Positions 32,700 through 44,223 of a stretch of 44,630 nucleotides of DNA are shown here, piece after piece; within the stretch, counting starts at the first letter, position 1; each line of letters starts with the position of its first letter. Location of the stretch: positions 499,639 through 544,268 of the forward strand of contig RHPI01002990.1 of the NCBI GenBank assembly GCA_009103225.1. Reading direction: 5' to 3'. The position numbers were made by a program, and so were the translations under genes. The DNA is from Chlorokybus atmophyticus. Its lineage: Eukaryota; Streptophyta; Chlorokybophyceae; Chlorokybales; Chlorokybaceae. The notes under the pieces are model-generated. The model saw nothing but the letters and a program-made list of their open reading frames with translations. It was not told where the DNA came from and did not search any database.

Positions 32700-34050
32700 C
32701 AGGGGGTACTGATTGCATAAGCGCGTCAGTGGAGGTGATGTAATGCTGCATAGCATTATATCGCGTGGGATGCTCGCGCACGCATGATGTGGAGGTGTGG
32801 AACACAGGCCATCAACTTGTAAAATCTGGTTGGGTCCTGCACACGCTGTTCAGCTGGCAAAGAAGGCATGGCAGGCGCACAAACTGTGTTGCGGGTGGCA
32901 ATGCAGGGTGTCCGCGTTGCCAGTTGATCATATTTTCAGTGCAAGCGGATGGATACTGTATGCGGTAAGCGCGTTGGACAGGAGGTGGGCAGGCATACAC
33001 AGTGAAAACCTGAGGCTGTCATGTATGTGGTTTTGACTGCAGCATGCACACAGAGTTAGTCTTTTCAGTGTTAGGAAGTGACACAAGGTACATGCCTTCA
33101 AACTTGCACTGCACAAAATTGGTGCATTTTTGAACAATTAACGAGGCTGGCTGAGCGAGTGGCGCTTACATCCAGTGCTGTCCAGTGTCACACATTGCCA
33201 TATGTGTAGTTCATACAGCAACTTGCAACACCTGAGAGTATGCGAACTGCTCACACTCTTGACACTGCGAATGAGATTCTGGAAATTGCAGGTCATTGTG
33301 TTGACATTTAGACCACCATGCCACGCTCAATATACTGCTGGCAGACCATGGCTGAAGTACAACAATTTGCCAACAATCATCCATCTTGCGTCTGCCCTGC
33401 TGCTTGCTTTTCTTCTCTCCTACCCTCTCGCCCCTCTTTCCGCAAGCCCTTTGGAATGAACGGTTGGTGCTTCGCACAGGCAAATGCAGTTGCGATTGGC
33501 TCCAACGCCTGTGTGCGACAGTCAGTCACGAACCACAGTGATTGAACTAAGTGATAGGTTTAACCAGTGGTGAGTTACGTGGTTCATGGCCTTTGCAGAT
33601 GCTTCTTGATAGGCATTCGTGCATGCATGGGTGCGTGTGAGTGTGTGACTCGGTGTTGCTCTGAGCGGTGGGACAACGTTGCACTCTCAAGCGCGCAATG
33701 TGTTGGAGAGAAAGTTGTGGGTCTCCAACACATTGCAATGCGGCAAAGCACTCGTGCAAGACAAATACTGAACGATGCACATGCTTATGCAGCGCATGCA
33801 TTTGCGCGGGCATACACAAGCCTCGCCTGGTTGTAAAGCTTCTGGTCTCGAACAAACTGGTCGAGGGCAAGTCCTGCGGTGTTCAACCGGCTCGCTGCGT
33901 CATCTGCCACATGCACGACAAGTTGTCACAGAAAAGATTTCGAATTTTGAGCGTGTGTGCGTGTTATTCAAGCGCAATGCATTCATGCATGCATGCATAC
34001 TTCATATACACGCAACGCATGCGCCGGATGGACGCCAAAGCCTAAGCCGG
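32700..34050 (+). CDS. Putative unassigned gene, exon-like fragments
   Basis: Protein-like blocks with plausible splice sites: about 32822-32963 (LAKKAWQAHKL; ends at a gtaagc donor), 33221-33293 joined in phase to 33434-33479 (MRTAHTLDTANEILEIAALW, NERLVLRTG), and about 33660-33830 (helical, RARQILNDAHAYAAHAFARA). I could not build one chain with consistent phases to a start and stop, and no family is recognised. The helical repeats vaguely recall TPR or SNARE helices. It may be a real gene cut by the assembly gap that follows. Confidence 0.28.
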
Positions 34051-34066
34051 ATCCTCCCCCGCCCCC

Positions 34067-34151
34067 ACCGACACGCTGGTGATGTCAAACGGCTTCTCGT
34101 TGGGTTTGTAGTCTTTGAGGGCGGCTTCCAGGTTGTTCAACGGGCAAGGCA
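34067..34151. repeat. 85-bp exact copy of a gamma-COP exon segment
   Basis: Identical to 28055-28139 inside the large gamma-COP exon, in the same orientation, and ending exactly where the n run starts. It codes for the [13 protein letters not shown] region and has no neighbouring gamma-COP sequence. A contig-end misjoin is the simplest explanation. Confidence 0.9.
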
Positions 34152-34322
34152 NNNNNNNNNNNNNNNNNNNNNNNNNNNNNNNNNNNNNNNNNNNNNNNNN
34201 NNNNNNNNNNNNNNNNNNNNNNNNNNNNNNNNNNNNNNNNNNNNNNNNNNNNNNNNNNNNNNNNNNNNNNNNNNNNNNNNNNNNNNNNNNNNNNNNNNNN
34301 NNNNNNNNNNNNNNNNNNNNNN
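34152..34322. other. Assembly gap (171 n)
   Basis: Run of undetermined bases; nothing can be said about its content. Confidence 0.99.
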
Positions 34323-35261
34323 GCCGTGACGGTATTACACAGCCACAAAGAGACACACAGCAACGACAACCATCACCCACCCACCTACCCAAGCACTCCG
34401 GCGCCTCCTTCAGCACCTGCCTGCACGTCGCTACACCGCCGCCATCCGCCGCCGCTGCCGCCATCACAATGACGACAATTAATGCACAGTCGCCAGCGTT
34501 CAATGCGAAACATCATCATGCAGCGCGTCGGCCTTGCCGCAAACGGACAACGCGCATGGTCGGGGTTTAACAGCCGTTACGCGTACATGCATACGCACAC
34601 CATCGTCGGCACGGTGCCTTGTGGCGGTGCGCGTCGGTGGCGGCGGCGGCGGCGGCGGCAAAGTAGGCGCAGGAGGAGGCAGAGGCGCAGCACGCGGAGG
34701 AAGATTTTGGTGAAGTAGGCGTCGTTGGCGTCGCCGTCGGCTTCCAGGCGCCCTTCCCTCCGCCTGCGTCGACGCTTGATCTAGCGCACGCCCCCTCTTC
34801 TGCTGCACATCGACAAGGCTGGTAGGTACAACATGCAAACTTGCTGCTTGTCGGACTGTGCATACACACAAAATTTTGCAGTGCAAAGCAATGCATTCTA
34901 GTGCTCGAAGGGCGCAGAACTAGGACCAAGCATCCAGGACCACCAAGCAACCAAGTAGTACATCACATAGGTGCGGTTATAGGCCTCGCACTCACGGTTG
35001 CTACTCACATGTCCACCTACTGTATGCCCCCCACATCGCGACTGCAACTGCAGCAATACCAGACCAGTACACTTTGCCCCTGCGTCATCAATTCACCTCA
35101 ACATCAATTGGTCTGCCTCATCATCCTATCACAATTGCTCACCTTCCTTGCTTGCCATTCTTGGTCTCGTCTTGCAACATCCCTTCATGTGCCAGCCAAG
35201 TGGATTACCAGCATCCTCCTTCTCAGCATCACCATAGTTATTAAGACCGCAGCCCCCCAGG
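34323..35261. other. Gap flank with possible truncated minus-strand gene
   Basis: On the minus strand ATG at about 34472 opens MAAAAADGGG then CRQVLKEAPECL and a gtaggt donor, a plausible first exon leading into the gap. A second minus-strand block at about 34680-34760 reads EADGDANDAYFTKIFLRVL. GGC trinucleotides fill 34636-34659. No family is recognised and no chain could be built. Confidence 0.25.
34636..34659. repeat. (GGC)n trinucleotide repeat
   Basis: Seven GGC units in a row, one of several GC-rich trinucleotide runs at likely 5' ends in this window. Confidence 0.75.
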
Positions 35262-36533
35262 ATGACGGCGATATCGGCGGTGCTGGAGAGCATCGATCTG
35301 CTTCGCGCCATCGTCTCTGCGCTAAGTCCGTGTGACCGCGCGCGCGTTGCATGCGTGAACAGGACGTGGAGGCGGGCGACGCAGGCGGCGGAGGAGGAGT
35401 ACTACAGGTAGGGGTTTGGTTGTGTGGTGTGTGTTAAATTCTGTGTTGTAGCATTGGTGTGATGCATGCGCTGGTGTGTTCAGCAGTGGACAGTATGCGC
35501 GCATGCTGGATGTGCTAAACATGTAAGGTCGGAGTTTGGTTGTGTTCAATGATATGTGGTGTGTACACGTATGAGACGTTCGCATACATGTACTCATAGT
35601 CGCTCATGCTTGCTCGCTTCACATACACATACACACGCGTGACCACTTGCAGGAGACGCATGCATGTGGGTGCGCATGCACGTATGCGGACAGCATGTCA
35701 CGTGTTGTGCAGTGTCGTCAGCGCGTTGCAGTGCTGCGCTTACTGTTGGGCAGAGTTCTTGTATGCATGTGTGAAATGTAAATTTTACAATGACAACAAT
35801 CACAATGTATCATTGTTGCAGGTGCCAGTGGCCGGCGTGGCAGGAGGGGCTGAAGCTTCATGTGGGCGCGTGTTACAGCCATATCAACACATTGAAACAT
35901 TTTCGATCCCAAGCCTTACCAGAAGGCTTCTTCCTGGCCTTCTGTCTGATGCACCGCAAAGACGGCCAGTTGTTGTTCGTGCCGAAGCCGTACGAGGACT
36001 GTTGGACCCCAACATGGGCCCGCGGGGCCAACTTTGAGTACATCAACCAATACGTGAAGCCCACACATGGCGCCGTGCACGCTCCCGCCGCAGAGGCAGC
36101 GCGCATAACTTTTGTACAAGAGTGCGAGTTTGAGGTGTTCACCGTGCGTGTGTCCGATGGGGAGGTGTATCACGCTCGCCAAGAGTGTTGTTTTGTTGAG
36201 GCTAGGATGCGCTGCGTGAACCTCATTGGAGGGGGCATCTATCATGTTGTGTCGGGGGAGAGTGACGCACACAACAACATGCGGAGATGCATGGGCGTGT
36301 ACGGGTTGTACTTCAAGAACGCTGAAGTGAGAGAAGTCGTTAGTGAAGGTGATGCAGAGGAGGAAGAGGAGGAGGAACAACAGGAGGAGAAGAAGGTGGT
36401 GTTGCACCGTGCGCACTGGCTACTACGTGATTCCAAAGAGCAGAGTTCAGTGCCGGCTCCCATTGCTGATGCAGTTGCAGGTGCTTCTAGTGCTACTGCT
36501 CCACCGGGCACGTGGAGTATGGTTAGGATCTGA
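35262..36533 (+). CDS. F-box protein with unrecognised C-terminal domain
   Basis: Exons 35262-35407 and 35822-36533 join in phase 2/1, giving 285 aa. Residues ~10-45 form an F-box: LESIDLLRAIVSALSPCDRA, then RVACVNRTWRRAT, the helix that binds Skp1 in SCF ubiquitin ligases. Residues ~50-215 are a single unrecognised globular domain rich in Cys, Trp and Tyr (WPAWQEG, LPEGFFLAFCLMHRKDGQ, VYHARQECCFVEARMRC, MGVYGLYFKN). Then comes a Glu/Gln-rich acidic run and a Ser/Ala/Pro tail ending WSMVRI. The C-terminal domain presumably selects the substrate, but I cannot name it. A TGTAA word, a typical green-algal poly(A) signal, occurs within 15 nt after the stop. The intron carries CATG/CACA repeats. 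Confidence 0.75.
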
Positions 36534-36631
36534 TCATCAGCCTGTAAGCGGTTGGGTTGGTGTGTACAGTGTACTGGGTGGGCAGCTACGCATGCTAGCA
36601 TATCAGTGTGTAGTATTGTGTGTTGGGGGGN

Positions 36632-36832
36632 CTCGCTCCTGCTTCTACACTTCCCGCGCCTGCGCCTTGTGTGGTCCCGCAGTCTGCATGCCACCGCAGA
36701 CATGTTTGTGCTGCTCAAGTCAAATCAGGCATGCTGTGCTACTACTATGTTGTTCTATGTGCATTGAGTGTGACGTGCCATCACAGACAAGCGCAGACTA
36801 ATTGTGACACACATGATCTTGCTGGCTGCAGG
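36632..36832 (+). repeat. 201-bp inverted exact copy of part of the XPF gene
   Basis: Reverse complement of 38682-38882 without a mismatch that I could find. It covers the 3' part of one XPF exon, its whole GC-AG intron and the first base of the next exon, is preceded by a single n at 36631, and ends in a G run. Probably an assembly artefact, otherwise a recent inverted duplication. Confidence 0.9.
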
Positions 36833-37259
36833 GGGGGGGAACCGTCGATTGTGTTGTAAGGTGTTATTTGCTTTCCGGATTGTTGTTTGTGAGAGCACAT
36901 GGTGGTCTCTCAAACAGCATGTCAATCGCTATTGTCCAACTTCATTGCGGCGAGTTGGTGGAACAGATGGTGGGGACTGCACAGAACAGAAGCATCACTG
37001 CTAGGACTATTTGTGAAACCCTTCTTGTGCCAGCAAGCAATTTGCTCCAAGTTGCGTAGAGAGAACGAATAGTGTTGTGTATGAGATTGACTACTTCTGC
37101 TGCCTGCCATAAAACAGGTCTTGAAATGTTGATGCTGAGTATTGTGTTTCATTGTACTGGTGACATGCTGTGTACAAAAGATGTGGAGTATACTTGCGCT
37201 TTCCGGTTCCGGCACCGCTGTCTGTGTGCGTATTCAAGTATGCATAGTCCAATTGTACA

Positions 37260-37430
37260 CAGAGCACCACTGCCGACCTCAAACACGCCGTCCACCACAA
37301 AACTAGGCGTCATCGACTCGCCGTACGCACGCTTTGTCCGCGTGTGTACGTATAGGCCCACTTCGTGACGGCTATGGCGGAACTGCTGTCGGCCATGCAA
37401 AGCGATCGAATGAAGAAGCTGCTGGCGAAG
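37260..37430 (-). repeat. Diverged dispersed repeat, copy B
   Basis: Minus strand similar to 16050-16215 (+); translated, both give a KR-Y-(E/D)S-TPSF-like string. Origin unknown. Confidence 0.3.
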
Positions 37431-38311
37431 TTGCATTAAAGGCTAGGACGAAGTGACGCGTATGTGTGCTGTACACCATTGAAGCTGCTGTACATGACAG
37501 TGGTGACGAAACTGCAGCGACAGATTGCCTGCCTGTACGCAAGTGAAGGACGTGACACATGCATGGGGAGTAGGCTGTTGGTAGTGCAGCTTGCCCATGC
37601 TACGACGATGAAAGGCCAACCCCACCACCTAACCCCACTGGCAGCGCCTAACCGGCACATGCAACAGCTGCTAGTACGACAGCACCGATGCCGACAGGGC
37701 AGGGCGCAAGGGCAGGGCGCAGGGAAAACTCTTATGTCGATTACACGCAATACACAAGGAGGTCCGGGTTCTGTCCATGCCTAACAAACACAGCAGGTAA
37801 CCAAAACACAGGACGCAACTCAACGCAGGGGCGGGGCAGAGGGGCGGGGCTGAGGGGCCCTCAGCCAGGGTTACAACATGCACAGCTGCGTGGGAATGGC
37901 GGGAGGGAGGCTGTGGGTGAAGGAGAACTGGAGAGGGAGAGTGGAAGTCCGTCTGCTGCTCATGCTCCTGGCTGCAGAAAAGAAATGCAAGACTAACTGA
38001 CTGCACACGCGTGCAGGTAATGAGCAAATGCATGCATGTATGTCTGATGGGGTTGAAGGCAATTACAACAGTCACGTGTGACTAGTGTAGGTAGACCCCG
38101 GTGGTAAATACATTGCATGATGATGAGCTTGGTGAACACTGCATGTGTCATGCATGTCGCATGTATCATGATCACTTGCACTTTCTGTACACACATCCAT
38201 GTGCGAGATGCACGCATGTGCAATCATACCCTCACGTGCTCATACTTATCATCCACGTAAAAGCCATGTCGCAAGGCCAGCAAACATTGCATCATCAGCT
38301 TGAACCCCAAT

Positions 38312-41300
38312 TTAGCCTGCCATGGTGCATTCCTGGTCCAAAAACTCCTTGAGCTTCCTGGCTTGAACGCTACTCGCCAGCAGTTCCGTCAGCTGTTCCA
38401 GCGACATGTCCGCCAGGTCAGCAATGCTGCGGCACTTGCTCATCACAGCGTGGTAGTTTGCATTCGTGATCCCAGGCAAGCGACGCAGCATTTCCTGCGC
38501 ACAGACAAGGAGCAGGTTGGTTCACAATGCCTCATCACGAGATTGAGAAGCGCCATGGTTTGATTATCAAGCTGTCTTGCCTGAGCTGCATTATTATAAA
38601 CCTCCTCTTTCTCATCAAACTCCGGCCCGAGGGTCTCACTAGGGACTCCAATAGCAGCAGCAGCTTTTGCATCTGGCTCATCCTGCAGCCAGCAAGATCA
38701 TGTGTGTCACAATTAGTCTGCGCTTGTCTGTGATGGCACGTCACACTCAATGCACATAGAACAACATAGTAGTAGCACAGCATGCCTGATTTGACTTGAG
38801 CAGCACAAACATGTCTGCGGTGGCATGCAGACTGCGGGACCACACAAGGCGCAGGCGCGGGAAGTGTAGAAGCAGGAGCGAGAGTCTGGACAGCACCGAG
38901 TTGGAATCAATCTCTTCTCGTATCTCGTCACGCGACACGAGTGAGAACCCGCGCTCCTGCTCAAACTCTATCAACAGTACAGGGATGTTGTAGTGGCGAC
39001 ACATCGCCTCAGCCTGTCATAAGAGAGTTCTCAGCAGGTGATTATGCTGAAGCAGTGGTGCAGAGACTGATGCACTTGTACCATACCTGGTTGTACAGGC
39101 GGCCGCTCTTGAGGGAGCTTATTAGGTCAGGCACCGCCTTGCGTTCGACGCACATCTCTGGTGAAAGAATGTAATCGCCTACTTCTAACGTTACTGGTAC
39201 AACCTGCCACACGCAAGACGTAAACAGTCAATGCGCAATAGTCTGTAGGTATGCATATGTAGGACAGTCCCATACTCAAACGAGCGAAGGACCAGAAACT
39301 AACTACCTATCAGTGTGTGCATTGGTGTAACAGCACAAGGACCCACCAGCAGGCCCTGTTGATGCAGGACCGACGGTAAACTACTCATAAACTCGCGCAT
39401 GTCAACCACTATCTGTGGCTGTCGAGTGCTTGCTGGGCGCACTCCACCTCTGCGTGATGACGAAGATGGAGCCTGCATGAAGTAACACAAGGATTAGACC
39501 ACATACACGTAGAGAATGCTGTTGTACTACACACGCGAGAAGAAACACTTATAGCAAGCAAAACCAAACAAAACAAAGCGGGCATACCGGCAATGCTACT
39601 ATGCCTGTCGCGCTGTGGATGGATTGTGGTTCAGACAGTAGTCTCAGCTTCTCTGTGGTGGGCAGCATCATAATGCTTTTCTGCCTTATGAGGTTCTCAA
39701 ACGCATGCTTCTCGCGCTTGATGCTGTGCAGAAACTTGAATTGCTCTGCCGAGTTCTTCACAGCAACCAAAGGACATCAGTGCTGCGCAAGAACACAAGC
39801 GCACGGAAAACACAAAAAAATGTCATGCATGCACCTGAACATTGAGCTTATGTTACAGGAAACAGGTGGCAATACCTCATAATCAATGAAATAAATTCGC
39901 AATGGGACACCTCTTCGCTCAGCATGAAACACCTGCATGTCCATGCATCCTAAGATAAATTAATACGCATAACAGACACATGCACACAAGCTGATGCAAC
40001 TGTGTATCAGAAGTGTGGACAACGGCGACAACAACGACAACGACATCCACAACCACCACAACCACAACCATAACCTACCTCAAGCTGGCGGATGACTTCG
40101 ACGTCAGGGTCATAGAGGACGACAAACACTGGCTGGACAACATCCAAGTCGTATGCGTGACGCTCGATAGCATGAAAATGCACTTGCTCCAAAAATTCCC
40201 CAAAGGAGTCATCTTCCTGGTTTGAAGTGGAAGGCCCTTTATCTTTGTCATCCGCACTGTCCTCCTCCTCATCGTCCATGTTTTCCAGTTCAATAGGGTG
40301 GGACTCGAATCCTGCTCATAATATGCCCAATTGTGCACATAAGCAAGCACATTGAGACAAACAGACTACAAGTAAATACTACTTTCACAAGACTACTGCA
40401 AGAATCCTGCATACATGCATTACGCACATGCATAGAACACGCAACACGGAAGAGTATGTGATAAGCAGTACAGCACAGGTTGAGGTCTTACCATCGTCAC
40501 GGTCATTGCTCTGACCATGAGACTGTCCCTGCCCTCTTCCACGGCCATACCCGCGAGAGGAGGACCCGCGTCCTCCGCGTGCACGCCCACGGCTGCGCCC
40601 GCGCCCACGCCCACGCGGGGCACGAACACGTCTACGCTGCCGCATGGCTGCCAGCTTGGGCTGATAGTTGACATACTGCTTGAAGAGGGCCTTCATGAGC
40701 CCCGCAGGACCCTTCTGCATGCACTGCTCAAGCTGGATGCGCGTGTACTCGTCGCGCGTGAGCACGAGCACCGCGCCATCGGCGGCGGCTTCAGAGTTCT
40801 CCTGCTCTTCTTTGATCTCCAACAGTATGCTCCTTACTTCCTTCCACTTGGGCTGCTCTTCAAGCTGCGCCTCCATCTCTAAAGCCTGGCCTTCGGGAGG
40901 GAGAGTGAGCGGTATGTCATCAGGATCTCCGAGACCATTGATTGTATCCAAGGCTTTATCGGTCTTGCGCTTTTTGGTTTTGGGCTCAGCATCCGCGTCC
41001 TGAGCACGCACAAGCACATACACACGCTGGCGTGCGTACTCAAAGATCTCTTGCGCGGCGCGACTGCTCATCCACGTGGAGTCATATGACTCATACACCC
41101 GCAAGCGGTCCAACTGTGCCAGGAACGACACTGCATCATACCTGACAACAGAAACAAACGACGCATAACAAATGAAATCATCATGCACACATACTCAACT
41201 GAACATCAACCACCTACCTGAGCAGGCAATCAGACAATTCGCGTACACGGCGAAGGTCAGCAACAAGCTGCCTGTAATTCAGATTGTCAGCCAGTTGGTT

Positions 41301-43016
41301 TGTATGACACATAGCATGTCAACAGATGGTAGAACTGATTGCGTGCAAGTTGGTTGGTGGCAGTGCTCCCACATGAGTACAGATTGCCTGCACCATCACT
41401 GGCTACGTGTACACGCACTGCATGCTGGAGAGGCGTATTGATAGTTTTCGAATTGTGACACAAACCTGGTGTGGCGTCCAACCGTATGCCATACAGGGTC
41501 CAACTGGCGGCGTATGGTTTCATCAAACGCCTTGAACAGGCCGTTCTCTACTGTCAAGTCCGTAACATCCACAGCGTTGCACCGGCGCAATTCCTTCAAG
41601 AGGGTCTCCAGGACCTCCAGAGAAGCTGCGTGAATGCGCTGCACAGCCAGAAATGCCTTCACGAAGTGTCAACAGCAACTGGACGATGCAGTAAACACAT
41701 AATTCGTCTAGAACAAACCTGCATGTATGGGGTGAGCTGCAGATGCACTTCAATGACTTCTGGCGGGCGCAAGTCCAATACATCTTGAACCTGCAGAACA
41801 GCATGTTTTATCCCAGGTGTATCAAATACACATGTACCAACACACAGATCAAACATTCAGCAAGCGCAGCGACATCCTCACGACTTGCCTAAAACTTGCC
41901 TGTACTTTGAAGCGAGGCCACAAGTATAGACGTCGCACGAACAAGTTGCGCAGAATGCGCTCAACCTGCCAACATGCAGACAGTTGACACCCATGCAGAA
42001 GCCGAGGAGACGTGCAGTGCAGATCAGCTGGCATACCGTGTTGAACCCAGCGTTGAAAGCATATGGTGAGTCCGACAAAGCACGCACAGTTCCTTCGGGC
42101 TTGCCAGCTTTGTAGAGCCGAAGTATGAAAGCTTCTGAACTCGTGTCATTTACCTGGTGCAAACACACAACAACAATGCAGCTGTGGAATTTGAATAGTC
42201 CAGCATGCCTCGCAAACATGCATACCCTGTGGGCGTTGGACACAATAATGCCGGCAATGGATTCTGGTGCTATGCGGCTGTTAAGCAAGTCCACAACAAG
42301 GATGCGGGACGTAATGATGATCACGCCTCCGGCCTGGTAGATTGACAAGCGCTCTGGAGCCAAGAACTCATTGTTGATGTCGTGCGGGAGCTCTGCTGCT
42401 GCATCTTGATGCTGCAGCTCCTGCACGCATGCATGCAGTTGATGTCCAGCTCTGTTGCACACGTATGCAATCGCTTGGTGACACAATGACGTTGGTGCGA
42501 GCGCAATCATTGTGTTGCGTACCCTCCGCAAAGCAACTCGCTGGGCTTCGCTTATGTTCACCAGCAGCAATACGCCTTGCTGTTTGCTGGAGTGATGGAG
42601 TCGCACCAATGCCGCTAGCACCTACCATTACCAACCTGAAATGTTGTTGACCGCGCCAATGTCGTCATGCAAAATGAGATAACAACGTTTCACAGCACAC
42701 TACACGCATCCCAAGTCAACATGCTGCGAGCAAAGGGCAGAGATTGATGCCATTGCACAACTGCATGACAACTTGACTGGTTCCGTCTGAGAAGCAAAAA
42801 GCATGTGCTAAGCGTGCCATTGTGGCTGGCTGCTAGCATGCAAGCAAGCTAAGAGCATAACCAATGAACCTTAACGACATTGACACATTAGCATGAAATT
42901 TGAAACTATAAGTCAGTTGAACGCACCTTGTGCAGGCCCATGCCGGCTGCCATGACAACCAGGCCGTTCTCCTCCAGCAGCTCATCGAGCATGGCACGGT
43001 GGAACGCCAGCGCCAT
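38312..43016 (-). CDS. XPF: DNA repair endonuclease XPF / RAD1 (ERCC4 family)
   Basis: Structure-specific nuclease subunit that, with ERCC1, cuts 5' of lesions in nucleotide excision repair and recombination. Sixteen exons (minus): 43016-42927, 42621-42226, 42153-42037, 41965-41900, 41790-41719, 41656-41466, 41271-41218, 41141-40492, 40311-40079, 39932-39876, 39755-39588, 39472-39347, 39203-39087, 39013-38786, 38682-38581 and 38494-38312. Phases agree and give 949 aa, close to Arabidopsis RAD1. The helicase-like part has [33 protein letters not shown] and [14 protein letters not shown]. The nuclease domain has QIVVDMREF, then [14 protein letters not shown] with the GDX(n)ERKX3D catalytic signature intact, and [15 protein letters not shown] tandem HhH region ([20 protein letters not shown]) closes the protein. 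The linker at 40510-40645 carries an unusual Arg-Gly-rich tract. Three introns use GC donors (41899, 38785 and 38580 leftward). An upstream in-frame ATG at 43103 is possible. Confidence 0.96.
40510..40645 (-). other. Arg-Gly-rich linker coding segment within XPF
   Basis: Encodes alternating RG/GR units ([20 protein letters not shown], then [15 protein letters not shown]) between the helicase-like and nuclease halves. I know no such tract in human XPF or plant RAD1. RG-rich tracts commonly bind nucleic acid and are methylated on arginine. Confidence 0.85.
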
Positions 43017-44223
43017 GCTGCTCGACGCATGCTGAGCCCTCACACAAGCCTTGCGAGCTACAGGCTGACGCTCAACCCCCCAATCAGCTGTTTGCAGCAG
43101 CACAGGCTAACAAGCATAGCATAACCAGCTTCATGTGAGCTCAAGCCTGAGCTCCTCGTTGCTCGGCCTGAATGCTTGCCAGTGCACCTCAGGAAGGTGG
43201 CTGTGCGTCTGGTCTGCTCAGGCCAGGTCACAAAGCTCTCCTAGCCGTCCACCTTGCTCTCTCCCTCTCTCACGCACGTCATTGATGTCCCGCCCCCGCC
43301 GCCCCCGCCGCCCCCGCCCCCGCCCGCAAGCAAATACAACAGCAGCGGTCGATCTAGTATGCCTTTGCACCTTCAGGGTGAGGCGGCGGCGCAGGAGGAG
43401 AAGGAGGAGCAGTTAGGAGGGTTGAAGCGGAGCAGAAGGTAGGAGGTTGTGCTCTGGCTGACAGGGAGAAGGTTGGGTTGATGGTCCCCAGCGGTTGAGC
43501 GCCGCAAGCAGTGGTGGAAGCTGAATTGAACCTTCGGCCGCTGGATTGAATGGGTTGAGCAGCAAGAAGGTGGGCATGCTCAAAGCGGATGCTCAATTCT
43601 GTGCTTTCCTCTCTGAGCGAGTGAGGAAGCACAGTAAGTTGCATGCCTATTACCTGAGAGTACATTTGTGTGATAACAATAGACGGTCCACGACTGTAGA
43701 CCAAACAAGCGACACTAGAGCCAAAAGCTTCATGCTCATCAGCTTCTTGATGCTTATGTTGCAGCTTTGGTGTGTAAAGACATGCATGAAGCGTCTTTGT
43801 CAGTGCGATAGTTCTGCGTGTCGCCTTACAGTTATCGTATGCCTGCGACATATACAGCGTTTGACGTTTCATGTAACACAATCCTACCAGCTTCACCCAA
43901 GTCTGACCATGTTGCTGCGTTACTCACTAGTCCTGCCATCACTCAGCGCACATTTTGTTGAGCAAAGACTATGCGGTCCCGTACCGCTAGCGGTGCGTTA
44001 CTTTTACAGTTGCGTACACTATAGTGGCAATGCATGTTGTGCACAAGACGCCCTACGGCAGTGCATGCAAGCACACAGCAACCGGCCTGGTGTTGGAAGG
44101 GTTACAGCCTGGTGTAACTGATTGCACTTGTTTTCCACAGGCCATACATACTTGCTGCTCTGTAGAAATATCTTCAGCAGCTTTGGTGGGAAACGTTGTT
44201 GACTTCGTGTGACAACCGCAAAG
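43017..44223 (+). other. Divergent region between XPF and ELP3 with weak plus-strand exons
   Basis: Likely holds promoters for both genes. Weak coding-like plus-strand blocks exist: 43255-43440 (poly-Pro then EAAAQEEKEEQLGGLKRSRR, ending at gtagga) and 43546-43633 (KVGMLKADAQFCAFLSERVR, ending at gtaagt). I could not join them to a start, stop or family. A (CCGCCC)n run lies at 43291-43325. Confidence 0.3.
43291..43325. repeat. (CCGCCC)n repeat
   Basis: Cytosine-rich hexanucleotide run that reads as poly-Pro in one plus-strand frame. Confidence 0.7.

Larger units (their letters stand above)
36534..38311. other. Spacer with copied XPF fragment and a dispersed repeat
   Basis: No gene chain found. 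It contains a single n at 36631, an inverted copy of XPF sequence (36632-36832), a second diverged-repeat copy (37260-37430) and a G-rich stretch at 37826-37860. A 20-codon plus-strand frame at 37375 (MAELLSAMQSDRMKK...) is antisense to the repeat and probably chance. Confidence 0.4.

Noticed and set aside
34115-34570. Open frames that span the n run
   Set aside because: Translations of undetermined bases are meaningless; only the flanks can be read.
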